Shown here in pieces: positions 5,133 through 7,357 of a stretch of 7,357 bases of DNA (its first letter is position 1; each line of letters starts with the position of its first letter). A program made the position numbers and the translations under genes. This DNA comes from DATIHT01 sp964348615 (GTDB lineage: Bacteria > Patescibacteriota > Microgenomatia > Curtissbacterales > GWA2-41-24): assembly GCA_964348615.1 (NCBI GenBank), contig CAYGDE010000034.1, positions 1-7,357 of the forward strand, read 5' to 3'. The notes under the pieces were generated by a model that saw only the letters and a program-made list of their open reading frames with translations, was not told where the DNA came from and ran no database searches.

Positions 5133-6133
5133 CACAAGAACAAATTGAAAATTTTAAACAATCGCTAGGGCCCCTGCGAGTTTTTGAAAATGAACCACTT
5201 GCAAAACATACCTATTTTAAAATCGGAGGTCCAGCAAAACTTTTTTTTGAAGCAAAAAGCCCAGATGATTTAAAACTTGCACTTAGCTGCGCATTTGAAA
5301 ACGGAATAAATTTTGTTGTTTTAGGCGGAGGGGCAAATGTTTTAGTTTCAGATCACGGTTTTGATGGTCTGGTTATTAAAAACAGTGCAAGTGCGCTAAA
5401 ACTGGTAGGACTTAAAGGGACAATCGGTAAAACTGGCCGCGGAGTTAAAAGCGCTTTGGTATGGGTTGGTTCTGGAACTCTTATGAATCAACTTGCCAGG
5501 TTCACAATAGACCAAGGTTTGGAAGGGTTAGAGTTTCTACTTTCAGTCCCGGGAACCGTGGGTGGAGGCCTAAAAATTAATGCGCATTTCGAAGTCGAAA
5601 AAGGCGAATTTTTAGGTAACAGGCTAGTTTCCGCTGCAATTTTTGACCCAAAAACTGGTGAGATAAAAACTGTTCAAAAAGATTATTTTGATTTTTCTTA
5701 CGACCATTCAAAATTGCAAGAAACCGGCGAAATCGTACTCGAGGCAATTTTCAGACTAGATACCACTCAAGATAAAGAAAAGCTGTGGCAAACGGCTATG
5801 GAAAATGTAAAACGCAGAAATGAAGAGCAGCCAATTGGTATTGCATGTTCTGGCTGCACATTCCGCAATATCACGAAAGAAGATGCCAGGCGGCTTGCAA
5901 CGCCAAATTTAACAACATCTACCGGTTATATTATCGATAGTCTTGGCTTAAAAGGGGCAAGGGTAGGCGGTGCAGTAGTTTCAAAACACCATGCAAATTT
6001 TATTCTTAACGAAGGTAATGCCAGAGCCAAAGACGTGCTAGAATTAATTGACAGAATCAAGAAAAAAGCAAAAGAAACATACGGCATAGATTTAAAAGAA
6101 GAAATATTTTACATAGGAGACTTTAATGGCTAG
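5129..6133 (+). CDS. murB: UDP-N-acetylenolpyruvoylglucosamine reductase
   Basis: FAD- and NADPH-dependent reduction of UDP-GlcNAc-enolpyruvate to UDP-MurNAc in the cytoplasm. 334 residues, in the normal range. Seen: HTYFKIGGPA (27-36), the FAD-binding VLGGGANVLVSD (64-75), GLEGLEFLLSVPGTVGG (130-146), INAHFE (150-155, usually NAGAY), FDFSYDHS (187-194), SGCTFRN (241-247), GLKGARVGGAVVSKHHANFILN (273-294) and KEEIFYIG (323-330) with the catalytic Glu at 325. The active-site Ser of the usual GSxF motif is Cys243 here. The Arg of the family's YRxS motif is also missing (YDHS). Both halves of the oxidoreductase fold are present, so it should still be MurB. The start is the ATG in the ATGA overlap with the fusion gene; no strong Shine-Dalgarno is visible, which fits coupling to upstream translation. 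Confidence 0.92.
   Translation: MTQEQIENFKQSLGPLRVFENEPLAKHTYFKIGGPAKLFFEAKSPDDLKLALSCAFENGINFVVLGGGANVLVSDHGFDGLVIKNSASALKLVGLKGTIGKTGRGVKSALVWVGSGTLMNQLARFTIDQGLEGLEFLLSVPGTVGGGLKINAHFEVEKGEFLGNRLVSAAIFDPKTGEIKTVQKDYFDFSYDHSKLQETGEIVLEAIFRLDTTQDKEKLWQTAMENVKRRNEEQPIGIACSGCTFRNITKEDARRLATPNLTTSTGYIIDSLGLKGARVGGAVVSKHHANFILNEGNARAKDVLELIDRIKKKAKETYGIDLKEEIFYIGDFNG
6115..6119 (+). promoter_or_regulatory. Shine-Dalgarno for murA inside murB
   Basis: AGGAG lies 6 nt before the ATG at 6126 and within the last codons of murB. It is the clearest ribosome binding site in the window and fixes the murA start, which overlaps murB by 8 nt. Confidence 0.7.
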
Positions 6134-7357
6134 TTTCGAAATTGAAGGCGGACACAGATTAAACGGCAAAATTGAAATTGCCGGAAACAAAAATTCGGTT
6201 TTACCGATAATGGCTGCGTGTCTTTTGACAACCGATACCTGCACCATAGAAAACGTGCCAAACATTTCCGATGTTTCTGTTATGGCCCAGCTTTTGACAA
6301 TGTGTGGGGCGGAGGTAAAAGGTGTAGGTACAACCACCATAACTATAACTTCAAAAGAAATAAAAGAAGCAGTCTTTCCGAAAGAACTCACAGAAAAATT
6401 AAGGGCGTCGGTTTTGCTTTTAGGGCCAATGCTAGCCAGAGTTGGTAAATTAAAAATTGGTTATCCTGGGGGCGACGTTATCGGTAGGCGCCCGCTGGAC
6501 ACACATATTCAAGCATTAAAAGCACTTGGTGCAACGGTGCGTCAGGAAGACGAATATTATGTTGCGCAGGCAAAAGAGTTAAAAGGCGCGAACATATTTC
6601 TACAAGAAGCATCTGTAACAGCAACAGAAAACGCAATTATTGCGGCGGTTGTTGCCAAAGGCCAAACTGTCATTAAACGGGCTGCTTCGGAACCGCATGT
6701 CGTAGACCTGTGTCAGTTTTTGGTTAAAATGGGCGCCCAAATTTCGGGTATTGGTTCAAATATTTTAACTATAAATGGCCAAAAATCTCTTTCTGGAACA
6801 AAACATTCCATACGGCCTGACCATATCGAGGTTGGTACATTTGCCATCCTGGCAGCTGTCACAAAAGGAAAAATTGAAATGGAACCAATTGTCAAAGAAG
6901 ATTTAGATATGGTTCTTTTAACACTAGAAAAGTTTGGTGTGGATTTTAAAATTCAAGATAATAAGCTAGCCGTACTTGATAGCGATTTAGATGCAGTCGA
7001 AAAAGTAGTTACCGATGTTTGGCCAGGTTTCCCGACAGATTTAATGGCGCCCACTATTGTATTAGCTTCCCAAGCAAAAGGTGTAACAATTCTTCATGAT
7101 TGGATGTACGAATCACGTATGTTTTTTGTAGACAAGCTCCTTTCAATGGGTGCGCACTGCGAAATTGCCGACCCGCACAGAGTACTTGTTTACGGCCCAG
7201 CCAAACTCCATGGCCAAAGACTCGATACGCCGGATATTCGTGCCGGCATTGCCCTTGTAATTGCCGCACTTACAGCAGATGGCACAAGTCGCATCGAACG
7301 GGCTGAGCTCATAGAGCGAGGTTACGAAAACATAGTCGAAAGACTTTCCGCACTTGG
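6126..7357 (+). CDS. murA: UDP-N-acetylglucosamine 1-carboxyvinyltransferase (3' end cut by window)
   Basis: Transfers enolpyruvate from PEP to UDP-GlcNAc, the first committed step of peptidoglycan synthesis, in the cytoplasm. I translated 410 complete codons from the ATG at 6126, with no stop before the window end; the family is about 417-430 residues, so only a few are missing. Seen: AGNKNSVLPIMAA (19-31) with Lys22/Asn23, ENVPNISDV (42-50), LRASVLLLGPMLAR (92-105), YPGGDVIGRRPLDTH (113-127), TATENA (165-170), IRPDHIEVGTFA (229-240), EPIVKEDLD (253-261), FPTDLMAP (302-309) with the proton-abstracting Asp at 305, YESRM (328-332), DTPDIRAG (367-374) and ERGYENI (397-403). The loop residue that is Cys115 in E. 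coli is Asp117 here. That variant is active in some bacteria and is known to give insensitivity to fosfomycin. These loop and Lys-Asn motifs separate it from AroA. It ends the visible operon. Confidence 0.95.
   Translation, partial: MASFEIEGGHRLNGKIEIAGNKNSVLPIMAACLLTTDTCTIENVPNISDVSVMAQLLTMCGAEVKGVGTTTITITSKEIKEAVFPKELTEKLRASVLLLGPMLARVGKLKIGYPGGDVIGRRPLDTHIQALKALGATVRQEDEYYVAQAKELKGANIFLQEASVTATENAIIAAVVAKGQTVIKRAASEPHVVDLCQFLVKMGAQISGIGSNILTINGQKSLSGTKHSIRPDHIEVGTFAILAAVTKGKIEMEPIVKEDLDMVLLTLEKFGVDFKIQDNKLAVLDSDLDAVEKVVTDVWPGFPTDLMAPTIVLASQAKGVTILHDWMYESRMFFVDKLLSMGAHCEIADPHRVLVYGPAKLHGQRLDTPDIRAGIALVIAALTADGTSRIERAELIERGYENIVERLSAL

Noticed and set aside
6092..7306. Several short open frames on both strands within murA
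   Set aside because: The murA frame carries all family motifs across the same interval; the others are shadows.
1..7357. CRISPR array, insertion sequence, prophage or toxin-antitoxin genes
   Set aside because: No spaced repeats, transposase or integrase motifs, terminal inverted repeats or small gene pairs of that kind were seen.

Overview
The window is AT-rich bacterial chromosome with tightly packed + strand genes. Its core is a peptidoglycan-precursor operon. A Candidate Phyla Radiation (Patescibacteria) origin is my best inference. The supporting signs are a MurE-type ligase of only 394 residues, a GlmU-type uridylyltransferase domain fused to a divergent MurC-type ligase, many short intergenic overlaps, weak ribosome binding sites and two small orphan membrane-anchored proteins. 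No rRNA or other taxonomic marker is present, so this remains an inference.

Layout. Positions 1-117 are the 3' tail of a gene that starts outside the window and encodes a hydrophobic, probably membrane, C-terminus. Positions 118-477 have no convincing gene but hold several inverted repeats and two C-rich islands that stand out from the AT-rich surroundings; a structured RNA or leader is possible but unproven. Positions 478-1038 encode a small single-pass membrane-anchored protein of unknown function. Positions 1039-1213 are intergenic, with an A/T hairpin, two copies of TTTTTTCACG spaced 30 nt apart and a good sigma-70-type promoter. That promoter reads into a second orphan membrane-anchored protein (1214-1921), and 38 nt later into the mur genes.

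The mur block is murE-like (1960-3144), uridylyltransferase::murC fusion (3141-5132), murB (5129-6133) and murA (6126 to the window end, a few codons short of complete). The first two junctions are ATGA overlaps and the third is an 8-nt overlap with a Shine-Dalgarno sequence inside murB, which indicates translational coupling. Together these enzymes would make UDP-GlcNAc from GlcNAc-1-P (fusion N-half), add enolpyruvate (MurA), reduce it to UDP-MurNAc (MurB), add L-Ala (MurC half) and add the third-position amino acid (MurE). MurD, MurF, Ddl and the GlmU acetyltransferase half are not in the window.

The most notable points are the domain fusion, unusual substitutions in the MurC nucleotide and histidine motifs, an Asp in place of the catalytic/fosfomycin-target Cys of MurA, a Cys in place of the catalytic Ser of MurB, and the short N-terminus of MurE. 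I see no phage, insertion sequence, CRISPR or defence genes, and nothing I would call a clearly new multi-gene system.
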